From contig CM074200.1 in the NCBI GenBank assembly GCA_037179385.1, positions 32,553,884 through 32,617,883 of the forward strand: DNA of 64,000 nucleotides, written 5' to 3'. The DNA is from Holothuria scabra. Taxonomy: Eukaryota > Echinodermata > Holothuroidea > Aspidochirotida > Holothuriidae. Positions 12,173 to 27,100 of the stretch are shown here, piece by piece. The translations under genes and the position numbers were made by a program. The notes below the pieces were generated by a model, which was not told where the DNA came from, did not search any database, and saw only the letters and a program-made list of their open reading frames with translations. Position 1 is the stretch's first letter. Every line of letters starts with the position of its first letter.

Positions 12173-15100
12173 CACTTCCTTGCATTAACCCCCGATTGTG
12201 CATTATCCTGGGCTAATGAACAGCTCACTGTTTTTTAACCTTTAATCAAATCTTACCTTCACAATCCCCTCCATCCCAATCACATTCAGATGTATTGCAG
12301 GCTTTGTCACAATAATTATCCTTGATCCAAGAAGATGGACACCCCTCTGCACAATTCGGAACAGGCCAGGTTAGATAAACCTTCAAAGAGACACACAAAT
12401 CTATTAAAATAATACTCAATGCTACAGCAACATCTCAGCAACACATGAACAATTGCCTGTGTCCCCCTGGTTAAGAACATGTTAAATTTTGTGTGCTTTA
12501 CATAGGATTGCCAGAGAAAAGGTTGTCAATCAGAGCTGCCCAAATAATGAAGTGTAAGAAAAACAACCAAAATGGTGTTAATGGGGTAAAAAATTTATGG
12601 CAAGAAATATACACATCCCTACAGAAAAAAGGACACAAAGATCAGTTTTTGTGAAAACTGCTTTTCAAAAGATTATCTTTACTTTTTTGAATGTCCTTTT
12701 AGTCTTCAATAAGACCTCATGCTTCTGTCTTGGTTCAGTTCAGAGGGAATTAAGTAAGTGAGTATATTAAGGCCATTTTTATTTCTGAATTTGGAAATTT
12801 AAAAAACATAGCAAAACTGTTGTTAATACAGTATACATATACTAAAGCATACAGAAAGGCACAGAGCTCATACACTAAAGGCAACAGCATAGCAACTTTG
12901 GCCCAGACTTTTTGAAATATTGCCAGAGCATTCGAGCAAATATGCAATGCACGGATAATGAGCTCTGTATCCTTAGTTAAATTCTTAAATTTAAGACCTG
13001 TCAAAGAAGAAAATCCAAACATGACAAACCTTCTGACCACCAGCATGGGTATAGAAATCATCAGGCCAGACATCTTTTCCAAACATTGTATCATCATTAA
13101 GGTAAATGAACTTCTCAGAAAGCCCTTTTATTTTATGGATGTTGCTCTCAATGGCAGGAGAACTGAATGTAGGAAGATGACTTTGATTGGAGAATATTTC
13201 CTGTAAACAATAAAATAAATTGTCAAACATTGCTGACACACTGTATAAGGTTACAAATAACCAGCACCTACACAATTTTAGGAGGCCAAAATTTTGTGAT
13301 AAGGAAGAAACATGTACACAAACATTGAAATTAAGTTACAAAGTTTTTACAACATCCCATGACTCTTCAAAAGCTTTAAAATTTTGGATTCATTTTGTGA
13401 ATTTTTCAGGCCTGTAAAGTGAAAATAGAAGTCATTGACCGTTTTTCAACTTTTCATTCCATTGGATTCCTGGGCAGGGTCTCTTCCAGCTTCAGAGAGT
13501 AGGGAAGAAAGAGTAACTGGATAATTTAACACCATAGGGTTTTTTTTTTTTTTTTTTTTAATTTCCTCCACTTCAACTATCAGTTGTTCAAATTCCCAGT
13601 TTATTTCCAAAAATAATTCAAAATTGCAAGTAAGTGAAGTTGTCATATAGAGCCTATTAAATGTTAATTCTTTTTACAATTCCTATTTTTTTTTTCTAAT
13701 GAAATAAATGTTCTAGCACTCACCGAGTGGGATACTAGAGAAATCCTTGGATTATCGAGATTAAGCCAGGAAGGTATCTGCCCATTTGTTACAATGTAGA
13801 CCTTTCGTATCCATGGAGCGTGCTTCTCCAACGATCTCAAAGAGTATCTCAAAGCCTGGTCAAATACAAATTAAAAAGATGTTAGACCTCTATTTTAATA
13901 CATAGAACATAAAAATTTACTCCAAAGAGAAACAGCCATAGGCTTATGAGAATAAAGATGATTTGGACTTGCTGCCAATCAAACCATATGTTGAACTTGA
14001 AACCATCTCGTCCTCCTCCCCCCCTCTTCTTCCAATATCTTGCCCAAATAGAAACACTTATTCTTTAAAATAACATTTTCAAATACTGCATAAGGTTTAC
14101 AAATAAAGGTATCTATTAGTGCAACTAATTGGTTAGAAACATAAGAGTGTTCTTATAGGAAACACAGCAAAAGCCATGATATTACATAGACAAGTAGTAC
14201 CTAGCGCATGAAAACAATTGAAATCATGGCCATCACACAACCAAATCTTTATTGTCTCCCTTACAAAGTTGCCCCCTAGTCCAACAAAGTCGCGCCTAAC
14301 AAACTCACCTCCTGACAAACCAGCCTCTGACCAGAGTTACTTGATGACAAACTCACACCCCATCAAATAACAAGTTTTGTTTCACTTTTATTTTAACAAT
14401 TGCAGGTCTCATTACTTGAAACAATTCGACACAAAAAGCATTAGGGACACAAACCTGTACAGATTCTATCATAAAAATGAAGAAAACAGTTTTGGTGACC
14501 CGCCATGACACACTGTGACTTTTAAGGGGTAGCTTTTTCAGGGGGTGAGTTTGTAGGGGGTTTGTAGGGGTAACTAGACTACCTTTCAACTGCTAACTAT
14601 GCAAAAGAGTGACTGCTTGATTAGTGAAACCACACCACTTTAAGTCAGTTGGTCAAATTTGTTAATACCTTAGCAAAACAATACTTGTGTTCCATTTTTA
14701 CAAATTGAAGGGAAACATTGCATTTGTTTTCAAGAAAATTTGATATTTCTAAAACCAATCTTTACACATAAAAGATAAATAATTCAAAATAAGGCAGTAC
14801 AGAAGCTACAGTACCTTTCAAAAGAGTATGGTCTCAATTAAACTTTGATGTGCATTGTTTTTTAATATACTTGAGCTTTGACACTACATCTACTTGGGCA
14901 AGCCTCTTAAAAAAAATTGTGTTACATCAGTGGGTGAAGGGCAAAAAAGTTGGTTTGCAATGGCTGAGAGGAGAGTAAATGGCATCAATACAACGATGCT
15001 TCTTTGGTAATGCTGATTTTTTCTAAGGCTCTGGTTGGAAAGAGTCAAAATTGCCAACCAATCTGTTGCATTGTGACTGCAGCAAAAGTCTGGGCAGAAT

Positions 15101-18100
15101 TCAACTTTGAGGCAATGCAGACAAAATACTCCATAATCATTACCTCATAAAGTGATACTTACCTCATTGTCCTCAAACCGATTCGGCGACATGTCCCCAT
15201 CAAATTCCTGCATCAAGGATTAATAAAAATCACTAATAGAACTGATACATAAACATGTTCAAATTCAAAAGTTTACAGATCATGTCACCCCCCCCAGCCT
15301 CCACCACCAACCCCTCCCCCACCAAAAAAAAAGAAAACTAAAAGAATGACCCTAACACTTCTTCATGTTTCAAAAAGTGTGCTTTGCTTCAAAGCCAAGT
15401 TTATATTGAATTATTACAAAATAACCAATTTTTAAGGTCTATTTCCCCAAAACAGAAAACTTGGGGGTCAGTGACGATCGTTGATTAGATGGAGTTTTGC
15501 GCCTCGGCTTATTACTGTACCCTCTGATTTCATTCAGCAGTGTCTACAGCCTTTTTCAATGGGGGCTGGATTGTTTTCATCACCCCATTGCTTAAGCAGA
15601 AAATTACTCGTATCAGCAGTAGATGGCATTTTTAAAGTCTTTGGTATGACTCACCCTTGGAATCAAACTGTTGCCCTGCAAGAGATGATGATGCTTTATC
15701 ACCACTAGACCGAACACAAGAGTCAGTAAAAGAGCATCAATATAGGGATGGAATATACCAATGAATTAACTTAAAGGGAAATATTGCGTTTGTTTTGCAA
15801 GACACAGTTGGCCTTCTAAAACTAACATTTATTGAAACAGTAGATTATCAAAAATAAGGCAGTATGGTAGCCTGCTTTTCAAGAAATAAGTTTCCCACAA
15901 ATACTGTAGAAATGCACTTGTTTCTTGCTCAAGAATAATTTGTTCACCTGAACTTTCAACATTTCTATTATAGGGGTTTATGATTAAGACTAAAATTGTT
16001 GAATAGTGTCTCAGGCTCTGAGCCATTTTCCTTGTACTCTTTGTTGGAGCATTTTAAACACATGTATATTACAGAGAAACCCTGCAAACTTAATTTAGCT
16101 CAATAAGTACCATGAATACTTGTATTCCATTGTACACGCATACATATAAATATCTTATGGTTAGGGTTATTTGCACAATGGTAGCTCTTGAATGCATTGA
16201 CATAATTAAATACAAGCTATCAATGATAAACCATAAGTAAGCCATGTTTCCTCCAGTCTTTGATCTTGTTTTACACTGAACTGTTTCCATGGAAATTATA
16301 TTACTGCCATTATGTGTGGAAAATATTTTGTATGAGAGGGATCCAAATAGCTTGAAAAAGGCCACAGCTAATGTGACCAATTTGATTATAAGTCAATGCC
16401 ACATCACAGGACATTTCTGGCCATAAGTAAAGGCCCAATAGCTATTCATTATTTTAATCCTGTATGATATGTAAAGAACCCACAGTCTAAGAGTCCTGTT
16501 CAGTTTCAGTAACAGAATCCCATTCCATTCTAGCATAACTTCAATGTAATAAGATACCCTCAAATCCCTTTAATGTATACTGTTTGTCTCTTACATGAAC
16601 ATTACAACAGGATATGTCAGGGACAAAATCCACCAGCAACTCTTAAGAAGATATGAGAGTTAATATATAAAATGCAGACATATACATTACTTCCACAGGG
16701 CTGAAACTTAAAGGGAAAGATCAGTCACTCCAAATTATTATTTTGTAGTATTATATCCTGTTCCAAGATGGACTCGTGACGCAATTTTTCTCACTGAAAT
16801 AATGGTAAAATTTATGGGGTGTAACTCATTGCTTTAACTTGGGTCATACTGAAGCATAGAGTACTGGAGTAGGGAAAACAAGCCAGTAAGCCGTATCAGG
16901 CAAAAAGGCTGTGGGAAGGTGGATTAAATGCAACTGGTGAAAAACCAAGCCACTAAACTTCCATCTATTTATCTAACTAACATGAGGTTCAATATTTATG
17001 TGTCCAAACATTAAGAAATGTATGTAACAGAGAAAACAGGAGGTGTTTAGTAAAAAGTAGCTGTTGTTTCAAAATAAGTTTTCCACAATGACTGTTGATG
17101 CCCTTTACATACCATGGTACTTTTCAGCACATATGTATCTACTAAATATGGGTTTGTCTAATGTTTATAAATTGCAACAACGGAATAAATAATGCCAATC
17201 TTATTCAATAGTATGCATGCTTCAAAAACCTCTCTCATCAGTTTACCTTACCAATATTTATATTCTTATCATTACACTTCACTAAAGGAACTACATTTTT
17301 TTCATACAAAGCTTAAATGCTGTTCTTATTTGCAGATACATATGTTATTCCTTAACACATCTGGAGGACAACATAGTCCTTTTAAGGAACACTACCACTT
17401 CCACAGCCAAAGAAGGAGGGGACATTTCTCTAAAATATTCCCCCTCCCCACAGAAAATTATGAGTTTGATGCATGTAATATGTTTTGCCCCACTCCTAAA
17501 GATTACTTTAGCCCCTTGCTAAACCTTCAGTACCTGTCTGGCTACAGGCTGAACACCAATATGCCTACTTTTACTTCATTTCCAGATAAATGCAAATTGG
17601 TCAACACTATCATTTACATACCGTCTCCAGATTCCATACAAGGAAAGCTGTGACCAATTTAATTTCGCTGTCTACATCTGCTTTTTCAGCCTGTAAAAAA
17701 AAAAAAAAAAATGAGCATATACTGAACCTGTGGTACACCCATGAGTGAATAAAAATAGTACAACATAAAGCTGTTAAGAAATGATTAAAAGAAACCAATG
17801 ACCCCCAAATGCCTAACTTCACTCCGACTCGGGGATAATGAGTAATGTCGGAATGGGTATAAAGTACATGTCTGCAAATTTAAGCCTTTTTCTATGGGAC
17901 AATCATAAAGTAAAAAAAATGTATATTTTACACTCACAAACAGAGGAAAATACCTTCTTTAACAGATTTTGTGTACTGAAAGAGAAGTTAAACCCTTCAA
18001 AAAGGATGAGATGAGATTAAATGATCTCTATGACAACATGCAATAGACAGCCTGGAAATGTTCACAGGGAATGCATCTTGGGATGGGTCAAAGGTGAAGT

Positions 18101-21100
18101 TGTACCTCTCTACCTTGATGACTTATGCACAATTCTGAATTTCCACAGTTGTTACAACTGCAACCATTGAAGCAAAGGAATAATACACTTTACTGAGGAG
18201 ACTAATGTCCCTTGGATAAATGACTTTAGATGCAATTTAACAACACACAAACAGGAATGTGTTACACAGTGTCATAGTGTTGAAATACTGTTCAAGTCCT
18301 CCCATTTAGTTGCCTCTTACAACAGGTGGGGAATACCTAATAAGAAAGGTAATGTTCCTTATGCACATATCAGAGAAACGGTTGATAATACGATACATTT
18401 CACCTTGTGACCTAGCAGGAAAAGCCAAATTTCCCAACGTATCAAAACAGGTTAAATCAAATTTTAATATGTTGCTATGACTTTTCTCTTACTGAGATAA
18501 AAATAAGAGGTTTATATGTCAATATTAAATTCATTGTAATAAACCTCAACTAATAACAACAAATAATCCTATTGGTTTACTACGATCAGGACTGTATGTT
18601 ATCCCATTATAAACTCACAGTAATGGATAAACAACCCAGGCTTAAACTTCTTCATTTACTCACTGTTGTGCTGTTTGATGTGATTAATAACAAACAGCAT
18701 TTTCTTTCCTACTAGTGGTTTAATGAAAGTCTTGTTGAATATGGATGAGCAGGGTTAAACAACTCTGGAATCACACTGCAGAACTGGCTAAAGCATAAGG
18801 GCTCAGTCCTTGTGCATCCAGCCATAACACTAACTCCTACAGTGCATTATCCTATGTTATATCACACCTTTTAAATTTCATCTGATTGGAGGATTGATCG
18901 CCACACACCTGTCATTGGCTCCTCACCATCCACACGATTCAATCCTGTCAAAGTGCAATAGTAGTCCTGAGAGTGCTGATAGTAGGCTATGTGCCCGGTA
19001 CATAGGCCTACGTACAGAGTTAGCATGTTCACATTGGACTATGTTGCTGCGAATTGATAATCATATTGTGAACCATGCATTGCATAAAGGCTTTACATAC
19101 AAGTATGTTGCAGATGACAGACGTACATTACAACATTTTCACAGTGGATTTATACCTTAAAAGTTACAATGTTTTCACTTTGGATTTTTGAAAAGTTTTC
19201 ACTTTGGATTACAACTGCTTTTGACAGAGAATGCTTGAATGTACGAGTAAGTAGCCCTGTTATCAAATTTTGACCAAAATCTATTTCGGACCTTAGGTGT
19301 TTAGCTTTGCCTCGTTGAATAGAAGGTGCAATCTTTCAACTCGAGAAATAATTCCACGCTATCACACGAATTAAAACATTCATTATTTGTATACCAATGC
19401 ACAGTCCCACATTGTTACACCTTTAACTACACCAGCTCAGTCCTAGTGCATTCAACACAACACTAACTCCTACAGTGTATTATCCTATGCTAATGCACAG
19501 GCCCACATTGTTACACCTTTAACTACACCAGCTCAGTCCTAGTGCATTCAACACAAAACTAACTCCTACAGTGTATTACCCTATGCTAATGCACAGTCCA
19601 ACGTTGTTTAACCTTTAACTGCACTGCTGATACCTGCTACGAAAAGTACACAAAAATAATCCTACCAATGTCAACTCAAAAAATGAACATTAACATATTT
19701 ACCTCTGTAAGAATAGTTTTCAGGTCTCCATCACTTGAGATAGTTAAAATTGCAACACTGGATGGAATTCTAAGATCAACCTGAAATAACAAGAAACATT
19801 GTTGTACTTGAATCCAGCTAGCAAGGACTCCTAAGGTATGTCAGCCATTTTTGGGGTCCATCTTCTCATTTCTTTTGTCTCACTGCATCATGAATAGTTG
19901 TTTTCAATTCAACAGGTGAAATAATTTTCTTTTTATAGGGTTTGGGGGCTGTTTATGCCAACTGCAGTATCAGGAATCAAGATAATTACTAAAATTAAGA
20001 CTGAGAGATCCCAGCAATTTCTTACCATTCACAGTTTATGTGGCTGCTGAATTTGTCTATAATATCAGAAAAGATTTACTGACAAAAGTCGGTTATGTTA
20101 AGCAATACAGTGAGAAAATTTCAACAAATATCTAATCCTATTTCTAGAAACACTGTAATGTACAATATCCTGGAACTGAACATGGGAAATGAATGAAACT
20201 TTCACCATAGCACTTAAAATATGTTTCCCTTTAACATATCATACATTAATGCTCTTTTGGACATATTCTTTCAACTAGATGTGTAAAATTTCAAATTAGG
20301 AAACTGTGCAGGAAAATAATGTCCCAAACCAAACACCCTAAACTACAAGGTTTTCAAGACCATGACAAAATTATATTCCAGACTTAAAACTTTTGCCACA
20401 TCGAGTAGAAACCCTAGGGTTTACTTCAAGTCCCCTAACAAAACATAATCCATCTACCATACTTTCCAGTAAAATGTGTGCACAACTTCTTAACTGTCTT
20501 TTAATGCAAGAAGATTGGCAATAAAAGTGCGTTATGCGAGTACCACCACAGTTGTTCAAAATGAAATAAGTTTAAAGCCATCTTGCACTTTTAAAAGAAA
20601 CTGGATCCAACAGAGTGAGAAAATTGGCCCTTCAGATGAAGGAAGCATATCAAAGAAAAATACTTCATATGGTTTGAAGTGAAATACTTTACTTTTGGAA
20701 TAATAATGAACAGTTTTCAAGCTTGTTTTACCTTGGTAATAAATTCTCTTTGAGCTTCTGGTACTTTTTTCTTCACATCTTCTTCTGTGCTATCCTTGCC
20801 TAGACCTATGGCCAATACAATGTTAGTTAACTTTACTAGCTTCTGATGAGTACCATCTGTAGTCTGAATGAGAGTAAAAAAACAACATTCACATTTCTTT
20901 GAAGATTTCACTTAATTTAAAAAATCTTATTCATGTTGAAGTCACTTCTAATCACTGCAGCATTACTAAACATATTGAGCCATGGAAAATGCATACAGCA
21001 AGATGTTTTTATTTATCAGCAGTTATTAGCATGAAGTTCAAATAATTTTTAAGTAACCAGTATGCAAGCTTTTATCGACCCAATCAATCAGTTATTGTTT

Positions 21101-24100
21101 CTACCATTCTTGACGGATGCAGTACCAAAGGCATTACATTACACAAGTATGCAACACATGCAAACCCATTTTAATATTAACTAAGGGAGGCTTTGAAAAC
21201 CCCTGCAAATATTTTCACAAAATGGCATATCACATTTCCAATTTTTAGATTTTACAAGAAGTGCATTCCATCAAATATTACCAAGGTCTTATAACATTTA
21301 AGTGTATTATGACCCCACCCCCCTGTCCTGAAAACATTTCAACCCCTCCCACTCCTTCCTATCAACCTCCCAGGAACTTTTCTACCCATTCCCCCTTTTC
21401 CACCCATTCCCCCTTTTCCTGGGTAAAGGCTGCTTTAGAGCTAACTGTTAGCAAATAGCATACCAGTAACCTTCTTTGCTATGTAGCACAAGTTCATGGT
21501 CGTCTGTTGTCATCCCTCTCCCCCCCCCCCCCCCCCCCCATCAAACCCCACAGGATAGTACATGATGCTGCAAGGTTTAAACCTGCAGTGACTGAACAGA
21601 CTGTCAATCCACCTATTTCCAAATCCAAATAGCAAGTACAAAGCATTGTGGGATTGGGTTTTGTCAAGCACTATTTTTGCCAATGCCTCTTTACTGTGGC
21701 AAAAAGCGAAACCCAAATAAAATCCTATCCCACAATCCTTTGTAATTGCTGTTTAGAAAATGATCTCATATGAAAATGAAAATGATTTCATATAAGATGA
21801 CATATCATACATACCAAGTACCCTCTTGAAAGAGTAAAATTTTTGATGCCACTCTGAATGATGGTTTGAGTGTCTACAGCTTTGTTGACTGTGTGAAGAG
21901 AGAAAAGACACACAGAGTACAGTATTAATAATATATATTAAAGAATTCCAGATCAATCTTAGTAATAGCATTCATCACCATCACATTGAAAAGGATTCAG
22001 TGGAAGTAAAGAATACAAATCACATTTCTGTTCACTGCTATGAATACTCACATATTTGTTGGAAGTGCCACACAGTGCTGAACCTCAAAACATTATTTGA
22101 GCAAACAGATTCTTCCCTGGTTTGGGGCTTTCTCAAAGACAGTAACGTTGCAAAAACTTTTCGACAGGATTTTAGCCAATCCTCTTTTTCCTTTTTAGTC
22201 ACATTTTAACCCACCCATTGCACTAGCAGACAATGCATTACACTTTGGTATTGATATGTTACTAAACCTCATTTCACTGCCTTACAAGGGCTGGGGACCC
22301 CGTGTTTGGTCTAACGGTAAGAGCATCTGCCTCTCATGCAGAAGGCCCAGCTTCCCTTCCCAGGTCGAGTCATACCAAAGACTCTGAAAAATGAACCTAC
22401 TGTGGTTGTGCACAATGCTCCGCATAAGCATTGGAGTAGGGAAAACAAACCAGTGAGCCACAACTGGAAAAAAGGCTGTGGCTGGCTCAACTTGAACCAA
22501 TAGGTTGGAAACTGGGCCATAAAACTCTATCTAACTAACTACAAGAGCTGGGGAAAGCAGGGTCAGTGTGGAAGGAAGCATAGGGGAATCGAAAGAGAAT
22601 AGTGAACTCTACAAAGACCTTACTCCATTAAGAAGTCTCGAAATAAAATGTAAATGCAAGGTCATAATTAATATCATGAAAATACCTCTAATAAGGTATT
22701 GCACCCATGTATTTGCAACATACTTACATTCTGATGTCTGTTTACTCAATGTTACAGAATAAAAAATTTACTGTACAGTACTACCTGAGAGGGAATCTGC
22801 ACTCAACCTTACTATACTTGATTTAGTGTAGTAGCTTGTTCTGTTAAAATGAATGAATCTAGATTGAAAACCATGTGACAATACTGTACACTTTTCCTCC
22901 TAAATTGTAAAATTTACCAGAATTAACTGCTTGGTTCACCTTGAATATATGTAATATTTTAACCTGAAATATCATGAAAGATAGAGAAGAGGAATACTGT
23001 AAGAAAAAACTGTGAGATTTGGATGTTGTTTCAAAATAAGTTCTGGGAAAGTGATCTCCTCTTTTTACTGTACCATTCTAGATTTTGATATAAGGGTTGG
23101 AGCTACATTGAGTGCAGTGACCAGTGTTGCAAACTACTGTAGGATGGGTGGCAGCAGGCAGTGACATCAGGGAATGTTAACAGTCAGGACCACAGGTCAG
23201 TAAGACCACCTGGTGTACTAACCTACCTAGCAAACAGAGTATGACTACTTAAACAGATTTTGGAGGATGATAGAAGGGGAATATGCATCTACTGTATGCT
23301 ATATTTTCCCAGGTTGATGCAAATACACCATTGGCAAATCAAGACTATATACCCTACTCAATCTATCAATTGCCTGGTGCACTCTGCTGGTGCCCACCAC
23401 TAAAATCAGTCTGACCAGTGTTTCCTTCAAAGGAGGGGGGTTAAGGGGAAATATCCCCCTCCTTTTCCAGACGAAGAAGGGTAAAACCCCCTCTTTTCAT
23501 TTCCGTTAACATAAAAAATATATCTTGGTGTCTTTTCTTACATGTAAGAAGTGGACAACTTTGCAGCAATGTTTACATAAACAAATAACCTTTAACACAC
23601 TTCAGATTGCTACTTATAAGGGCCCTGAAGCAAGCTTTGGAACCCATGGACACACCTCTACCTTTGGGCGAGGCCTGGGCACAATCAATTTGGACTTTTG
23701 GGTTTGGCAGTAATAAATTATCCTTTGTTTAGTTTCTGACAGAATCCCTCATATCAATTAGAGGTACTCATGATTAGAACTTTAAAATGCTGTCATCTAA
23801 AAGGTAAAGACAGTATAAACATCAGGCTTATTTTAAATCTCCTACAATCTTGGACAAAACTGTTGGAACACCTCACATCTTTATGTTGTTTATGGTGCCG
23901 AATGCTATTTGCACGACCTCTATCCCCCTTTAAAATATTGTGTCCTACAGGAAATAGCGATTTACGAAACCCCCGTCTCCGGGTACAATGTTGGTTCCCC
24001 AAGAGAATGGTACGTCCTGATTTTGGCCTCATTATCTCCAACATTGCAAGGGGGAGCCAAGTGTTCCACCTAGTTTTGTCCAAGATCGTAGACTCCAATT

Positions 24101-27100
24101 TGGTGTTTCTGGTGGAATCCCTGCTAGCGACAACCCTGCTTGTTTTTTCCCCAACAAAGGTAACAAAGGTATACATACAGTAAAATGAATTGAATGTTGC
24201 AGGTTAGCTGAAAACAGAACATTCGGAGCCAGACTGACTGCCTCTTGAAGACATATTTTATGGAAATTTTATTATGTTAAGTAAGTCCTTTGGGACTGTA
24301 TTTATAAATTTACCTACATCTGGCTGACACTCAAGAATAACAAGTTGACAGAATACCATACAGTCTAATTAGAGAAAGACCTACTGATCCACATCATTTA
24401 AAATGTCAACAATCCCTTGAGGAGTTCACCTACTACAGACACCAAGATTTTGAAAACTACAGACTGCTTTAATGATACTAGATTTCATGGCTAGGTATTC
24501 ATTCTTACACTACAAGGAGCTGAGAAAAGGGTGAAGGGATGGGATGACAACAGACAAAGCACTGAGACAACAAAAAAAAAACAAATTTTAATTAGAGTTA
24601 AAACAATTCATGCAAATCTTGAATGAATTTTTTGAAGGGTACAGTAATCTGGCTGGCAGTGGCAGGAATCATAAATGTAAAATAAAAAGGTGATGAAGTT
24701 ATCAGTTCAATCTAACAGAGGTCCTGCATGTGACATCATTCTTTGTTGCAGACCTGTACAATGCCCCAAAGCTGCATCAGTACTGGACAGCAAGTTTCTC
24801 ATAGGGGTCAAACATAAATAAACCACAAAGAATGGTTTTTAATATCTTGGTGCTCAATGGAAATGAGTTTTATATACATATATGCTGCTACTATAATCAG
24901 TCTCTTCAAGAAGTCCTCCTAGTGATAAAAGACTTTGAGCCAATGTCATGGTAGAATGAGCAACTGTTACTTTAAAGAAGCTTCATAATTCATCTATAGT
25001 ATTACCAAAGTTTTCCATCCATCACAGCATGGCGATGCTCCTTCAGTCATGCTCTGACATTTATGCATCACAGCATGACCTATATACAATAATATACAGA
25101 ACATCCACTGAAAATGTTGGTAAATGAAAGCATGCATCATTACCAAACTCTTGGACATCTCCAAAGTCAGGGATTTTCCATCCACAAATCATGTTTTTGC
25201 CTGCATAAATTTTTTTTATCATATATTTTCTCAGCCTTCAACTTTCACATCTGAGAAAGCTCCCAGTTGAAGAGTGTTCAACTCGCAACTGTATAATGGA
25301 GTATGAATTGGTAGAACATTTGCAGCACATAAAGGTAGGGCTCAAGAAATACTGTATATTACCCAGGTACCCACGGGCATCCTGTTCAAGGGCTTGGGCC
25401 ACAAAATTCATAAATTGCACAGCAGAACATACCCAACTGGGCATCCTAAGTCACAGTCTGACTGTGGACAGATCGTTAACTTAAAAGTCACTGGTATCTA
25501 ATATTGTAACACTATGTTCCCATTAATTCATACACTCCTTTTATTCACGTGAAACTAAAGTTTAACTTCAAAGATTGCCACTACAGAGGGCAAAAGAAGT
25601 ATTAAATAACAATGCTCAAGCATATTTTCCTTGATCTAATTCCCTTTATTCGGGCAACAATGAAGCTTTATGGAGCATCACAAAAAACTTATCTTAAAAG
25701 ATGAGTTGGTTGAGAGCACCAGCAAATTTTTCAAGCCTTGAAAGGACTTAAAAAGTAGGGCTCCATAAAATGCTGCATAATACTATGCCTGATAAATTCA
25801 GGCCAGTAGACAGACCGCAATATTCTAGGAGGGAGGGGGGGGCCAAAATTTTCCAGGGGGCCAACAAGTTATATTGCATTAAGCCAATGGCCAATTCCAA
25901 CCTATCTAGGGGCAAGATTTTTCTGAGACTACTGTGCCCCCAACCTTTCACTAACCCTCTTTTGGCTATGGACTTGGATAAAGTCTTCCCTAAGCCTTGT
26001 TTTGCAGAAGGTAACTAAATATTCCGTCAATGATGTGACTTTGCACTTTCTATTTAAGTAATCCACTGGATCACTGAACTCATTAAACACTAGGGACATT
26101 GGAAATCAAACTATTGCAGTAAAGTGGGAGATAGTATCACAACTCTCTTGCTCTCCCAGAGTACAATAGGTGATACCATCTACTGCAATTACTGTATATA
26201 TATTAATTTATCAATCAGGATTTTCTACTAGGGACTTCTCATACCATTCCACATAACTTTTTCTTGTACAGCGCTTTATTTCTCTTCCCCTCTCATTTCT
26301 GCCATTTTCCTCTAAATTATATGCCATTTGATTCAAAATTGTAATTAATTACTTAAAACATGACACATACATCAATGGACCATACAGTATAAATCCCAAC
26401 ATGTATACAGTACTTATATGTTCACAATACAATTGGCTGCAAGCTATACCACAGATGCACTACTGTACTTATTGCTGAATTCCAATCCATCAAGTGTAAA
26501 GACCTACAAAGGGGAAAGAATTGCAATTTTCTGTGAAGGAAGGCCACAAGGGGCATTATTTTGACAACCCCATAAATATTTAAAACTTCCCTGCCTCAAG
26601 TGCCAAAATTGTGCAAGCTAACTTAAATGTGCAATCCCTCTTTTTCAATTTCTTCATTTTTCAGAAATGATAATGCTTGCTTGAAACAATTGCAATATTC
26701 AATAAATAAAAATAAAAACCAAAAGTGTGCCCTGACAGATCAGGTGAAAAAAATAATTGTTATTCACAAACCTTAGTAATTATAAGAAGTATCAAATTTG
26801 GAGAAGTGTTCCTTTGGGACGATCCCCTGCGGCAATGAAATGATGATGAAAGAATCACTTACCATCCTCAATGGAGAGAAATTCCATGGCAGAAACTTTC
26901 TGTTCTTTGGCTGGTGCCTCTGGATTGACATTGTCGTGGGAAGTTTTAAGAGTAAGGTTAAAAATACTCAAGGCAGAACTCAAAGCTGGGTATGCTTGTT
27001 TCAGGACGTCAAGAGTGGCATTTTTAGGGAGAAGGCCATCTATAACCAAATAGTTGAATGGTACACAGTTCTCAAGCTTACACATATCAGAGCTGTGGAG

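Larger units (their letters stand above)
15208..17621 (-). other. GNPTAB intron 8
   Basis: 2.4 kb. It has a C-rich patch (15284-15325), a reverse SINE (15480-15722), a second GGGAAA-TATTGC repeat (15770-15910) and a 5'-truncated SINE (16852-16981). About 16.98-17.62 kb is plain AT-rich DNA. Confidence 0.7.
21889..26862 (-). other. GNPTAB intron 4
   Basis: 5.0 kb. A SINE with target duplication lies at 22298-22540 and a Tc1/mariner-type MITE at 23845-24088. From 24.1 to 26.86 kb I see no ORF or repeat worth naming. Confidence 0.7.

Noticed and set aside
17192..17653. 153-codon plus-strand frame.
   Set aside because: It overlaps GNPTAB exon 8 antisense and is AT-rich intron DNA without known motifs.
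18894..19160. Frame containing YVADD, considered as a reverse transcriptase YxDD remnant.
   Set aside because: No flanking RT motifs occur in any frame, and the motif is YVADD rather than (F/Y)xDD in context.
22298..22370. Possible functional tRNA gene.
   Set aside because: The A box is good but the B box is decayed, the arms do not pair as a cloverleaf, and the unit continues into a SINE body with target duplication.
23793..24176. Overlapping 127- and 137-codon frames on both strands.
   Set aside because: Both run across the Tc1/mariner-type MITE and have no recognisable domain.
24994..25185. Minus-strand frame tested as an extra GNPTAB exon between exons 4 and 5.
   Set aside because: Exon 4 (phase 1) joins exon 5 directly with the correct phase, and the frame has no match to the family.
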